From Curtobacterium sp. MCJR17_020 (lineage in GTDB: Bacteria > Actinomycetota > Actinomycetes > Actinomycetales > Microbacteriaceae), in contig NZ_CP126260.1 in the NCBI RefSeq assembly GCF_003234365.2, positions 992,001 to 1,056,000 on the forward strand: DNA of 64,000 nt, given 5' to 3'. Made by a program: the position numbers and the translations under genes. Positions 1-10,994 of the stretch are shown here, one piece after another (position 1 is the stretch's first letter; every line of letters starts with the position of its first letter). A model generated the notes under the pieces. The model saw nothing but the letters and a program-made list of their open reading frames with translations, made no database searches and was not told the DNA's origin.

Positions 1-1448
1 GCGCGGCCGTGGTCGAGCCCGTAGCCAGCGGACCCGCGCGGGTTGCCGATGACGACGGCGTACCCGGCACTGGCGTAGACCTGCGCCTCGTCGAAGAACG
101 CCCATGTGTCCTGGCCGAACGGTCCGCCGTGCACCACCCGGAGGACGGGGTGCGGCCCCGCGCCCTCGGGCAGGACGACCCAGCCGTGCACCGGGGTGCC
201 GTCTGGAGCGGTGCCGGTGAGCTCCTCGATGCGGCGGACACCGGGGCCCGATGCCTCGGACCGGAGCGGGGCCGCGTAGTCGGTGAGCACCGTCGGGAGG
301 GCATCGTCGGTCGCGGTCAGGTCGACCACGTGGACCTCGCCGGGCGAGTCCGTCGTGGCAGCCGTGGCGACCAGGACGTCCCCGTCGACGTCGAAGTCCG
401 AGACGACCAGACGGCCGCCGAGGACGACCCCGAGCTCGTCGAGCCGGAGCGGAGCCGTCGTGCCGGCGGGGACACGACGGACGGTGACGGTGCCGCGGTC
501 GAGTACCTGCACGAGGACGTCGTCGCGGTGGAACACCGGCGTCCCGGTGACGTCGACCGTCTCGCGGGCGGTCAGTCGGAACGGTTCGGAGTCGTGCGCC
601 ACGACCCACAGCCCTTCGGGTTCGCCGACCAGCCGCCCGTCGCGGTGCGACGCCCCGACGTAGTGGACGGTGCCGTCCGGGGTGATCGCGATCGAGCTGA
701 CCGAGCCCTCGGTCCGGATCGCCAGCGCCATCGTGCCGTCGGACGCGTCGACGCGGTACAGGTCGTCGTCGTGGGTCTCACGCGCACCGAGGTCTCGCGG
801 GGCGACGACGAGGAGCGCGCCGCCGTCCGGGTACCAGGCCGGTGCGGAGACCGAGCAGGGCGCGCTCGTGAGCGGGGAGTCCACCGGTGCCGCTGCGGGG
901 TCGGTGACGTCGACGACCACGAGCTGCTGCGGCTTGTCGAGCAGGTACCCCGTGCCGTCGACGTGGAAGTCGAGCCGGGACACGAGCCGCGGCGCCTCGG
1001 CGTCCGCTGCCGGACGACGGTCGCCGCCGGTGACCTCGGAGCCGTAGCGCCCGGGCTCGGGGAACCGTGCGGTCACCGCGACACGTGTCGAGTCGGGGGA
1101 CCAGACGGGGTCGCTCGCACCGAGGGGGAGCGCGGTGACGACGCGGGCCTCGCCGCCGTGCACCGGCGCGACGGCGAGCTGCGGGTGTGCGACGCCGTGG
1201 TCGTCCTGGACGGACCGGAGGAAGGCGAGCGAGCGACCGTCGGGGGACAGGACTGGCGATGAGTCGCGGTCGCCGGACGTCCAGCGGACCGCGCCCTCGG
1301 CGGTCACGCGTTCGATGGTGCTGCGGTACGCGTCCTGTTCGAGGTCCGGACGCGAGACGGCGACGAAGGCCGCTCCGCCGTCCCCGGGATCACCGCTGAT
1401 GGTGGGGGAGGAGGGGACGTGGAGATGGGGGATGTCGTTCGCGAGCAC
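1..1448 (-). CDS. S9 family prolyl oligopeptidase-like peptidase (partial, 3' end outside window)
   Basis: About 482 N-terminal codons are inside the window; the reading frame stays open from position 1448 to the left edge. The visible part is a WD/beta-propeller-like N-terminal region with repeated 'PDG' turns, then the start of the alpha/beta-hydrolase domain with the S9 motifs HGGPFGQ (codons near 111-131) and GNPRGSAGYG, which precede the catalytic Ser of acylaminoacyl-peptidases. The catalytic Ser/Asp/His lie off the window. Start chosen at the GTG 1446-1448; no clear Shine-Dalgarno is seen, so the true start is uncertain. It is divergent from an oligopeptide transporter, which suggests it hydrolyses imported peptides in the cytoplasm (inference). 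Confidence 0.8.
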   Translation of the reverse strand, partial: MLANDIPHLHVPSSPTISGDPGDGGAAFVAVSRPDLEQDAYRSTIERVTAEGAVRWTSGDRDSSPVLSPDGRSLAFLRSVQDDHGVAHPQLAVAPVHGGEARVVTALPLGASDPVWSPDSTRVAVTARFPEPGRYGSEVTGGDRRPAADAEAPRLVSRLDFHVDGTGYLLDKPQQLVVVDVTDPAAAPVDSPLTSAPCSVSAPAWYPDGGALLVVAPRDLGARETHDDDLYRVDASDGTMALAIRTEGSVSSIAITPDGTVHYVGASHRDGRLVGEPEGLWVVAHDSEPFRLTARETVDVTGTPVFHRDDVLVQVLDRGTVTVRRVPAGTTAPLRLDELGVVLGGRLVVSDFDVDGDVLVATAATTDSPGEVHVVDLTATDDALPTVLTDYAAPLRSEASGPGVRRIEELTGTAPDGTPVHGWVVLPEGAGPHPVLRVVHGGPFGQDTWAFFDEAQVYASAGYAVVIGNPRGSAGYGLDHGR

Positions 1449-1753
1449 GTGTTCACGGTACGGCTGGTGCGGCGCGGATGACCGGGTCCTGAGGGGGACT
1501 CGGAGCAGGACTTCCTTGCACAGAACTGTGCCGCACTGCAACGAATTTCATGCAGATGCAACAAAAGCGCGAGGGCGTTCAGCAAGCGCGCGAATCTTGC
1601 ATCTTCTCGCAAGGATCGTGCAAGTTGGTTACCGGCTTGTAACCGTTCGCTCCAGGGTTTGGAGGCTGCTGTCCACCTTGCCTACAGTGCAGATGTCAAA
1701 CGCGCCCGGGTGACACCGCTGTGCCCTGCGCGTCCCATGCACCAGGAGGAACC
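1449..1753. promoter_or_regulatory. Divergent intergenic region with TTGCA-repeat operator array and GGTTAC palindrome
   Basis: This 305-base gap holds no gene. TTGCA occurs at 1516-1520 and 1597-1601; its complement TGCAA at 1537-1541, 1557-1561 and 1619-1623. The inverted pairs are about 21-22 bp centre to centre, two helical turns. Next to them is a perfect inverted repeat GGTTAC-CGGCTT-GTAACC (1627-1644). A weak promoter for the rightward transporter may be TTGGAG (1659-1664), an 18-nt spacer, then TACAGT (1683-1688). Arrangement suggests a DNA-binding regulator of peptide uptake; the regulator is not identified. Confidence 0.45.
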
Positions 1754-3379
1754 TTGATCAAGAAGCGCGCCGGGCTCACAGCCCTCGCCGTGCTCGGGGC
1801 CACAGCACTCGCCCTGACCGCCTGCTCCAGCAACAGCAACAGTGGGGGTGGCTCGGGCTCGTCCAACGCCTCGGGCATCGTCACGACCAACGGCAGCGAG
1901 CCGCAGAACCCGCTGATCCCGTCGAACACCACCGAGACCGGTGGCGGCAAGATCATCGACTCGCTCTTCGAGGGCCTCGTGTCCTACGACGCCGACGGCA
2001 AGTCCGTCAACGAGGTCGCGAAGAGCATCGACACCGATGACTCGAAGACCTTCGACATCAAGCTGAACACCAACTACACGTTCACGAACGGCGAGAAGGT
2101 CACCGCGGAGTCCTTCACCAAGGCCTGGAACTGGGCCGCGCAGAAGTCGAACGCCCAGGGCGCCAGCTACTTCTTCGAGAACATCGAGGGCTACAACGCC
2201 GACAAGGACTCGGAGCTCACGGGCCTCAAGGTCGTCGACGACGACGAGTTCACCGTCACGCTGAAGTCGGCCCAGTCGGACTTCCCGCTGTCGCTCGGCT
2301 ACTCGGCGTTCGTGCCGCTGCCGTCCTCGTTCTACGACGACACCAAGGCGTTCGGTGAGAACCCGATCGGCAACGGCCCGTACAAGCTCGACGGCAAGAA
2401 GGCCTGGACGCACAACCAGTCCATCAAGCTCGTCACCAACAAGGACTACGAGGGCAAGCGCAAGCCGAAGAACGGTGGTCTGACGATCACGTTCTACGCC
2501 TCGCAGGACACCGCGTACTCCGACGCGCAGGGCGGCAACCTCGACGTCCTCGACGCCGTGCCGGACAGCGCCTTCAAGACGTACAAGTCGGACTTCCCGG
2601 ACTCGAACGTCAACCAGCCGGCCGCCATCTTCCAGGCGATCTACCTGCCGTACTACCTCGACCACTGGAAGGGCGAGGAAGGCACGCTGCGTCGTGAGGC
2701 CATCTCGATGGCCATCAACCGCAAGCAGATCACCGACAAGATCTTCGACGGCACGCGCACCCCGGCGAAGGACTTCACGTCGCCGGTCATCGCGGGCTGG
2801 AACGACGACCTCGACGGCTCCGACGTCCTGGACTACAACGAGTCCGAGGCCAAGAAGCTGTGGGCCGAGGCCGACAAGATCTCGAAGTACGACGACACCC
2901 TCACCATCACGTACAACGCCGACGGTGGGCACGAGGCCTGGGTGACCGCGGTCACGAACTCGATCTCGAACACGCTCGGCATCAAGGCCGAGGGCAACGC
3001 GATCCCGACGTTCCAGGAGGCCCTCGACCTCCAGACGAACGACAAGCTCACGGGCGGCAGCCGCACCGGTTGGCAGGCCGACTACCCGTCGCTGTACAAC
3101 TTCCTCGGCCCGACCATGGGTGAGGGCTCGTCGAACAACTACTCGCGGTACGACTCCAAGGAGTACAACGAGCTGCTCGCCGAGGGCCGTTCGGCCGCCA
3201 CGGTCGAAGAGGGCAACAAGGCCTTCGACCAGGCCCAGGAGCTCCTGTTCAAGGACCTCCCGGAGATCCCGCTCTGGTACTCGAACGTCACCGGTGTCTG
3301 GAACGCCGACAACGTGTCCAACGTGAAGTTCGGTTGGAACTCGGTGCCGCTGTACTACGACATCGAGGTCAAGAACTGA
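1754..3379 (+). CDS. Oligopeptide/dipeptide ABC transporter substrate-binding lipoprotein
   Basis: A 541-residue SBP_bac_5 (OppA/DppA family) protein. It has a lipoprotein signal peptide: KK-R n-region, hydrophobic core, lipobox L-T-A-C with Cys24 as lipidated residue, then a Ser/Asn/Gly-rich linker. It should bind peptides at the outer face of the membrane and hand them to the permeases encoded downstream. Start is the TTG at 1754, behind AGGAGG at 1744-1749; an upstream in-frame GTG at 1721 would bury the signal peptide and is less likely. It is separated from the permease genes by a strong hairpin (3435-3473), so it may be made in excess over the membrane parts. Confidence 0.9.
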   Translation: MIKKRAGLTALAVLGATALALTACSSNSNSGGGSGSSNASGIVTTNGSEPQNPLIPSNTTETGGGKIIDSLFEGLVSYDADGKSVNEVAKSIDTDDSKTFDIKLNTNYTFTNGEKVTAESFTKAWNWAAQKSNAQGASYFFENIEGYNADKDSELTGLKVVDDDEFTVTLKSAQSDFPLSLGYSAFVPLPSSFYDDTKAFGENPIGNGPYKLDGKKAWTHNQSIKLVTNKDYEGKRKPKNGGLTITFYASQDTAYSDAQGGNLDVLDAVPDSAFKTYKSDFPDSNVNQPAAIFQAIYLPYYLDHWKGEEGTLRREAISMAINRKQITDKIFDGTRTPAKDFTSPVIAGWNDDLDGSDVLDYNESEAKKLWAEADKISKYDDTLTITYNADGGHEAWVTAVTNSISNTLGIKAEGNAIPTFQEALDLQTNDKLTGGSRTGWQADYPSLYNFLGPTMGEGSSNNYSRYDSKEYNELLAEGRSAATVEEGNKAFDQAQELLFKDLPEIPLWYSNVTGVWNADNVSNVKFGWNSVPLYYDIEVKN

Positions 3380-3434
3380 TCTAGGTCTCCCAGAGACCAA
3401 AGCGCGAGCAGGTATCCTGCCTCGCGACCACCGG

Positions 3435-3473
3435 ACGGGGGTTCGGGGACCACAACGGTCCCCGAACCCCCGT
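3435..3473 (+). terminator. Strong intra-operon hairpin between SBP and permease genes
   Basis: A perfect 17-bp stem (3435-3451 with 3457-3473; arm begins ACGGGGGTTCGG) and a 5-nt loop ACAAC. No T-tract follows, so it may be an attenuator or an mRNA-stabilising 3' end rather than a full terminator. The same-strand operon continues 130 bp later. Confidence 0.7.
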
Positions 3474-3605
3474 ACCTCGGCGGCAACACCTCCCCACCAC
3501 ATCGGGCGCCGCCGCCCGAACCGGACATCCGTGCCGACCCTCGGAACGTCCACCCCTCACCACAATGAACCTGATCGACATCGCTCCGGACCGGGCAGGG
3601 ATCTG

Positions 3606-4535
3606 ATGCTCTGGTACCTCGGCAAGCGCCTCCTGCAACTCATCCCCGTGTTCTTCGGGGCCACGTTCCTCATCTACTTCATGGTGTTCTCGCTGCCCGG
3701 CGACCCCATCGCAGCGCTGTTCGGCGACCGCCAGCCGTCGCCGCAGGTCATCGAGACCCTGCGCCAGCAGTACAACCTGGACAAGCCGTTCATCGTCCAG
3801 TACCTGCTCTGGATCGGCGGGGTGTTCCGCGGCGACCTCGGCGTGACCTACTCCGGTCTGCCGGTCAGCCAGCAGCTCGCCTCGGCGTTCCCGATCACCG
3901 CTCGTCTCGCGATCCTCGCGCTCGTGTTCGAGGCCGTCGCCGGCATCGTCGTCGGTGTCATCGCGGGTCTGCGCAAGGGCAAGCTGTTCGACGCCACCGC
4001 CCTGGTCGTGTCGCTCCTGCTCATCTCGGTGCCGACCTTCGTCGTCGGGTTCGTGCTGCAGTACGTGTTCGGCATCAAGCTCGGGTTGTTCCGGGTCACG
4101 GTGTCCGGGCAAGCGCCGTGGGACGAACTGATCCTGCCGGCGATCGTGCTGGCGTCCGTGTCGTTCGCCTACATCGTGCGGCTCACCCGCGCGAGCGTCG
4201 CGGAGAACACCACGGCGGACTTCGTGCGCACCGCGACCGCGAAGGGCCTGCCCCGTCGTCGCGTGGTGGGCGTGCACATCTTCCGGAACTCGCTGATCCC
4301 CGTGGTGACCTACCTGGGTGTCGACATCGGCAACCTGATGGTCGGTGCCATCGTCACCGAGGGCATCTTCAACATCAACGGTGTCGGCGGCACGGTGTTC
4401 CGCGCCGTCAAGCTCGGCGAGGGCCCGACGGTGGTCTCCTTCGTCGCCGTGATGGTCATCATCTTCATGCTCGCCAACCTCCTGGTGGACCTGCTCTACG
4501 CCGTCCTGGACCCGAGGATCCGCTATGCCAAGTAA
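3606..4535 (+). CDS. Peptide ABC transporter permease (OppB/DppB type)
   Basis: A 309-residue inner-membrane permease of the BPD_transp_1 family with an N-terminal membrane segment (LGKRLLQLIPVFFG) followed by about five more hydrophobic segments. The EAA coupling loop is visible around 'RTATAKGLPRRRVV' and contacts the ATPase. The ATG at 3606 gives the canonical OppB N-terminus 'MLWYLGKRLLQ'; a longer upstream reading from 3531 encodes only charged, non-conserved residues. It overlaps the next gene by 11 bp, so translation is likely coupled. It forms a heterodimer with the OppC-like protein. Confidence 0.92.
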   Translation: MLWYLGKRLLQLIPVFFGATFLIYFMVFSLPGDPIAALFGDRQPSPQVIETLRQQYNLDKPFIVQYLLWIGGVFRGDLGVTYSGLPVSQQLASAFPITARLAILALVFEAVAGIVVGVIAGLRKGKLFDATALVVSLLLISVPTFVVGFVLQYVFGIKLGLFRVTVSGQAPWDELILPAIVLASVSFAYIVRLTRASVAENTTADFVRTATAKGLPRRRVVGVHIFRNSLIPVVTYLGVDIGNLMVGAIVTEGIFNINGVGGTVFRAVKLGEGPTVVSFVAVMVIIFMLANLLVDLLYAVLDPRIRYAK

Positions 4536-5475
4536 CGCCGCACCCCGCTCGGCGACGCACTTCGTCGCCCCGCTGGAGGAAACGCCCCTGCAGGCGATCG
4601 ACCAGGTCAACGAGGACGAGAAGACCCGTTCCCTGTGGACCGACGCCTGGGAGTCCATGCGGACCCGCCCGACGTTCTGGATCTCCTCGATCCTGATCCT
4701 GCTGATCATCGTCGTCGCGGTCTTCCCGGGGCTCTTCGCCCACGTCGACCCGCGTGCGTCGAACCTCGACAACAGCGACGGCGGACCAGAGGCCGGGCAC
4801 ATCCTCGGCTTCACGCGTCAGGGCTCCGACGTCTACGCCCGCGTGATCTGGGGCGCCCAGAACTCGCTCATCGTCGGCATCGTCGCGACGGTCCTGGTGT
4901 CGCTGGTCGGCATCGTGATCGGTGCGCTGGCCGGGTTCTACGGCGGCTGGCTCGACACGATCGTGTCTCGCATCGGTGACATCTTCTTCTCGATCCCCAC
5001 CGTCCTCGGTGCGATCGTGATCATGTCGGTCATCCCCGCTCGGAACGCGATCACCGTCGCGCTCGTGCTCGCGGCCTTCGCGTGGCCGCAGATCGCCCGC
5101 ATCATGCGCGGTGCCGTCCTGAGCGCCAAGCAGGCCGACTACGTCATGGCGTCGGCGGCTCTCGGCGTCAGCCGGTTCAAGACGCTCGTGCGCCACGTCA
5201 TCCCGAACTCGTTGGCTCCGGTCATCGTGGTCGCGACCGTGTCGCTGGGCACGTTCATCGTGGCCGAGGCGACCCTGTCGTTCCTCGGCATCGGACTGCC
5301 GCCGTCGGCCCTCAGCTGGGGCCTCGACATCGGCACGGCGCAGACGTCGATCCGCACCAACCCGTCGACGATCTTCTGGCCGTCGGCAGCGCTGTCCATC
5401 ACCGTGCTCGCGTTCCTGCTCCTCGGTGACGTGGTGCGCGACGCGCTCGACCCGAAGGCGAGGGCCCGCCGATGA
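4525..5475 (+). CDS. Peptide ABC transporter permease (OppC/DppC type)
   Basis: A 316-residue permease. A hydrophilic N-terminus of about 45 residues is typical of OppC proteins; membrane segments follow, beginning near 'FWISSILILLIIVVAV'. The EAA loop is 'ASAALGVSRFKTLVRH'. It starts within the end of the OppB-like gene and its stop overlaps the start of the ATPase gene as ATGA (5472-5475), so the whole operon is translationally coupled. Partner of the upstream permease in the same transporter. Confidence 0.92.
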   Translation: MPSNAAPRSATHFVAPLEETPLQAIDQVNEDEKTRSLWTDAWESMRTRPTFWISSILILLIIVVAVFPGLFAHVDPRASNLDNSDGGPEAGHILGFTRQGSDVYARVIWGAQNSLIVGIVATVLVSLVGIVIGALAGFYGGWLDTIVSRIGDIFFSIPTVLGAIVIMSVIPARNAITVALVLAAFAWPQIARIMRGAVLSAKQADYVMASAALGVSRFKTLVRHVIPNSLAPVIVVATVSLGTFIVAEATLSFLGIGLPPSALSWGLDIGTAQTSIRTNPSTIFWPSAALSITVLAFLLLGDVVRDALDPKARARR

Positions 5476-7214
5476 GCGAGACGCTGACCAACCCCACCGG
5501 CCGACGCACCAACGCCGACGGCGCCCCGCTGCTCGAGATCCGCGACCTGCAGGTCGGCTTCAAGACGCAGTCCGGTCTCGTGCAGGCCGTGCGCGGTGTC
5601 GACCTCACCCTCGAGCAGGGCGAGCGTCTGGCCATCGTCGGCGAGTCCGGTTCCGGCAAGTCGACGAGCGCCCAGGCGATCATCAAGCTGCTGCCCGGCA
5701 CCGGCCAGGTCACCGGCGGGTCGATCAAGTTCAACGGGCGTGAGCTCGTCGGGCTGACCGACAGGGAGATGTCCGAGATCCGCGGGAAGGAGATCGGCTA
5801 CGTCCCGCAGGACCCGATGTCGAACCTCAACCCGCTGTGGTCGATCGGCTTCCAGGTCGAGGAGGCCATCCGTGCGAACGGCATGGCCACCGGCAAGAAG
5901 GCCGTCCGCGACCGTGCGATCGAGGTCCTGAAGGAGGCCGGGCTCGGCGACGCCTCGAACCGCCTCAAGCAGTACCCGCACGAGTTCTCCGGCGGCATGC
6001 GGCAGCGCGTGCTCATCGGCATCGGTCTGTCGAGCCGCCCGCAGCTGCTCATCGCCGACGAGCCGACGAGCGCGCTCGACGTCACGGTCCAGCGCGTCAT
6101 CCTCGACCACCTCGAGAGCCTGACCCGCGACTTCGGCACCTCGGTGCTGTTCATCACGCACGACCTCGGCCTCGCCGCCGAGCGCGCCGAGAAGCTCGTC
6201 GTGATGTACAAGGGCCAGGTCGTCGAGGCCGGTCCCTCGAAGGAGATCCTGGCCAACCCGCAGCACCCGTACACGCAGCGCCTGGTCGCCGCGGCGCCCT
6301 CGCTCGCGAGCCGCCGCATCCAGAGCAAGGTGCAGCACGAGCGCATCGAGATCGCCGACGCCGGCAGCGACGACGCCGAGCTCATCGCCCGGGCGCAGGA
6401 GCGCGAGCACCGTCCCGCCGAGGACCTCATCGTGGTGAAGAACCTCGAGAAGGTCTACAAGCTGCGTGGCAAGAGCCTCGCCACCCGCGAGCTCAAGGCC
6501 GTCGACGACGTGTCCTTCGCGATCCCGAAGGGCACCACCACGGCGCTCGTCGGCGAGTCCGGTTCGGGCAAGTCGACCGTCGCCAAGCTGGTGCTGCAGC
6601 TCGAGAGCATCACGAGCGGCACCGTGCAGTTCGACGGCATCGACATCGGCGCGCTGAAGGGCAAGGACCTCTTCGACTTCCGCCGCCGCGTGCAGCCGGT
6701 GTTCCAGGACCCGTACGGCTCCCTGGATCCGATGTACAACGTCGGGAACACGATCGCCGAGCCGCTCGCCACGCACAAGGTGGGCGACAAGGCATCGCGT
6801 CGGGCCCGCGTGCTCGAGCTGCTCGACCAGGTCGCGCTGCCGAAGTCGATGGTCAACCGTTACCCGAACGAGCTCTCGGGTGGGCAGCGGCAGCGCATCG
6901 CCGTCGCCCGCGCGCTCGCGCTCAAGCCGGAGGTCATCGTCCTCGACGAGGCCGTCTCCGCGCTCGACGTGCTCGTGCAGGGGCAGATCCTCGACCTGCT
7001 GACGGAGCTGCAGACCGAACTCGGCCTGACCTACCTGTTCATCACGCACGACCTGGCGGTCGTCCGCCTGGTCGCGGACAACGTGTGCGTCATGCGCCAG
7101 GGCAAGATCGTCGAGAAGGCGACGACCGACGAGGTCTTCGCCGCCCCGAAGGAGCAGTACACGAAGGACCTCCTGGCCGCCATCCCCGGCGCCGGGTTCG
7201 AGTTCGGACGCTGA
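5472..7214 (+). CDS. Fused double ATP-binding protein of peptide ABC transporter (DppD-DppF fusion)
   Basis: A 580-residue cytoplasmic ATPase carrying two complete nucleotide-binding domains in one chain. Domain 1: Walker A GESGSGKST near residues 57-65, signature FSGGMRQR, Walker B IADEPTSALD, H-loop THD. Domain 2: second GESGSGKST, signature LSGGQRQR, and Walker B VLDEAVSALD, where A replaces the usual P and V the usual T after the catalytic Glu. It powers uptake through the two permeases encoded just upstream. Fusion of the two ATPases is common in actinobacteria. Last transporter gene of the operon. Confidence 0.92.
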   Translation: MSETLTNPTGRRTNADGAPLLEIRDLQVGFKTQSGLVQAVRGVDLTLEQGERLAIVGESGSGKSTSAQAIIKLLPGTGQVTGGSIKFNGRELVGLTDREMSEIRGKEIGYVPQDPMSNLNPLWSIGFQVEEAIRANGMATGKKAVRDRAIEVLKEAGLGDASNRLKQYPHEFSGGMRQRVLIGIGLSSRPQLLIADEPTSALDVTVQRVILDHLESLTRDFGTSVLFITHDLGLAAERAEKLVVMYKGQVVEAGPSKEILANPQHPYTQRLVAAAPSLASRRIQSKVQHERIEIADAGSDDAELIARAQEREHRPAEDLIVVKNLEKVYKLRGKSLATRELKAVDDVSFAIPKGTTTALVGESGSGKSTVAKLVLQLESITSGTVQFDGIDIGALKGKDLFDFRRRVQPVFQDPYGSLDPMYNVGNTIAEPLATHKVGDKASRRARVLELLDQVALPKSMVNRYPNELSGGQRQRIAVARALALKPEVIVLDEAVSALDVLVQGQILDLLTELQTELGLTYLFITHDLAVVRLVADNVCVMRQGKIVEKATTDEVFAAPKEQYTKDLLAAIPGAGFEFGR

Positions 7215-7276
7215 TCCTGCTGGACACGAACGAGGCCGGACGTCCCGTCGTCCTCCGCGCTGGTCGCGGAGGCGCC

Positions 7277-7783
7277 GTGGCGGCCGGCCTCGTCGCCGTC
7301 CTGGGCCTCTTCCTGCTGGTCGACGCGGCGGTGCGCGGCAGCTGGATCGTGGTGCTCGACGCCGTCGGACCGATCGCCGTGCTCGTCTGGGTCCTGTGGG
7401 TGCTCACCTACCGCCCGTGCATCCGCATCGACGACACGGCCGTCACCGTCGTCAACCCGCTCCGCCGCACCGTGGTGCCGTGGCACGCGGTCGCCGACGT
7501 CAAGCTCCGCTGGCAGATCGTCATCGAGACGGTCGCCGGCCGCCGCATGCAGTGCTGGGGCGGCCCGTCGCTGCCCCGGCCGAAGCCGGCTCGGCGCGGC
7601 GAGCGTGCCGTGCTACGCCAGCCGGACGAGATGACCGTGCTGCTCGACCGGTGGGCTGAGCAGCGTGCCGTCGCCGGTGACGGCGACGCCGTGCGCGGCT
7701 GGGACCGACCCGCCGTCATCGTCGGCGCGGTCGCGCTGGCGCTCCTCGTGGCCTCGCTGCTGAGCCTGTCGCTGGGTGGCTGA
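7277..7783 (+). CDS. Small membrane protein with PH-like domain
   Basis: About 168 residues: two N-terminal hydrophobic segments, a soluble middle with the PH-like (bPH6-type) pattern 'RPCIRIDDTAVTVVNPL...VVPWHAVADV', and a C-terminal membrane segment. Function is not known. The GTG at 7277 has GGAGG at 7268-7272. The frame is open further upstream, and the residues before it (RPVVLRAGRGG) resemble the N-terminus of the similar protein at 14043-14594, so translation could begin earlier, perhaps at a CTG overlapping the ATPase stop. Probably co-transcribed with the transporter. Confidence 0.65.
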   Translation: MAAGLVAVLGLFLLVDAAVRGSWIVVLDAVGPIAVLVWVLWVLTYRPCIRIDDTAVTVVNPLRRTVVPWHAVADVKLRWQIVIETVAGRRMQCWGGPSLPRPKPARRGERAVLRQPDEMTVLLDRWAEQRAVAGDGDAVRGWDRPAVIVGAVALALLVASLLSLSLGG

Positions 7784-7807
7784 CGCGGCTCGCGATCGCG
7801 ACGACAG

Positions 7808-7856
7808 GACGGACGGGAGGCCCGGCGCACGACGTGCGCCGGGCCTCCCGTCCGTC
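7808..7856. terminator. Bidirectional hairpin terminator between convergent genes
   Basis: A perfect 23-bp stem (7808-7830 with 7834-7856) and a 3-nt loop GAC. The core GGGAGGCCCGG recurs in the hairpins at 31123-31160 and 50118-50162. It lies between two converging transcription units. Confidence 0.85.
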
Positions 7857-7888
7857 TGCTGGTCACGTCCACCACGTGGCCCGCGTCG

Positions 7889-10052
<2,164 letters not shown>

Positions 10053-10060
<8 letters not shown>

Positions 10061-10991
10061 GGTTGGCTCCGGAGGTGGGGTCGATGGCGTCGCGCAGGGC
10101 GTCGCCGAGCAGGCTGGTCGAGAGCACGGTCGCGACGAGGGTCGCGGCGGGCAGGACGAACAGCCACGGGCGGGTGACGGCCGACTGGCTGCCGGCGGCG
10201 AGCAGGGTGCCGAGCGAGACGTCGGGGATCTGGATGCCGAAGCCGAAGAAGCTCAGCGAGCTCTCCGCCAGGATCGCGGCCCCGACACCGAGCGTGGCGT
10301 CGATGATGAGCAGGGACGCCACGTTCGGCAGGATGTGCCGTCGGATGATCGTGAACGCCGGGACGCCCATGAAGCGGGCGGCCTTGACGTAGTCGCGTTC
10401 GCGCAGGGACATCGTCTGGCCGCGGATCACGCGGGCCATCACCATCCAGCTGAACACCGCGAGGCCGACGATGAGCGCCACCCACGTCAGGTTCTTGAAC
10501 ACCGGGCTGAGGAGCACGAGCGCGTAGAACGAGGGGATCACGAGCAGCAGGTCGATGACCCACACGAGCACGCGGTCCACGGTGCCGCCGAAGTAGCCGG
10601 CGATCGCACCGACGATGCCGGCGATCAGCGTGGCGGCCGGACCGGCGATGAGGCCGATGAGCAGCGACTTCTGCAGGCCGACGAGCGTCTGCGCGTAGAT
10701 GTCCTGGCCGATGTCGTTCGTGCCGAACCAGTGCGCGGCGCTCGGCGGCATGCCGAACGCCAGGCCGTCGGAGTCGACGGCGTTCCAGTGGTACAGGTGC
10801 GGGCCGACGAAGGCCCACAGCAGGATGAGCAGCAGGGCGCCGCCACCGATGCGGGCACGCCAGGTGCCGAACACCTTGCGCCAGAGCGGCGTGCGGCCGC
10901 CCTTGACCTCGATGACGTGCGCCGGCACACCGGCGTTGCCGTCACCGGGGTCACCGGCGGTGGTCGTGGTCGTGGGGTCGAGAACAGACAC
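10053..10991 (-). CDS. Peptide ABC transporter permease (DppC type), second system
   Basis: A 312-residue BPD_transp_1 permease with a hydrophilic Thr/Gly-rich N-terminus, then six predicted membrane segments. EAA loop at 'VKAARFMGVPAFTIIRRH'. GTG start at 10991, three bases after the stop of the DppB-like gene, and it overlaps the ATPase gene, so the three genes are one translationally coupled operon. Expected to pair with the DppB-like protein for peptide translocation. Confidence 0.92.
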
Positions 10992-10994
10992 GGG

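Noticed and set aside
9..1262. Long open frame on the + strand over the S9 peptidase gene
   Set aside because: Its translation is Arg/Asp/Val-rich with no family motif; the - strand frame codes for the HGGPFGQ/NPRGSAGYG peptidase.
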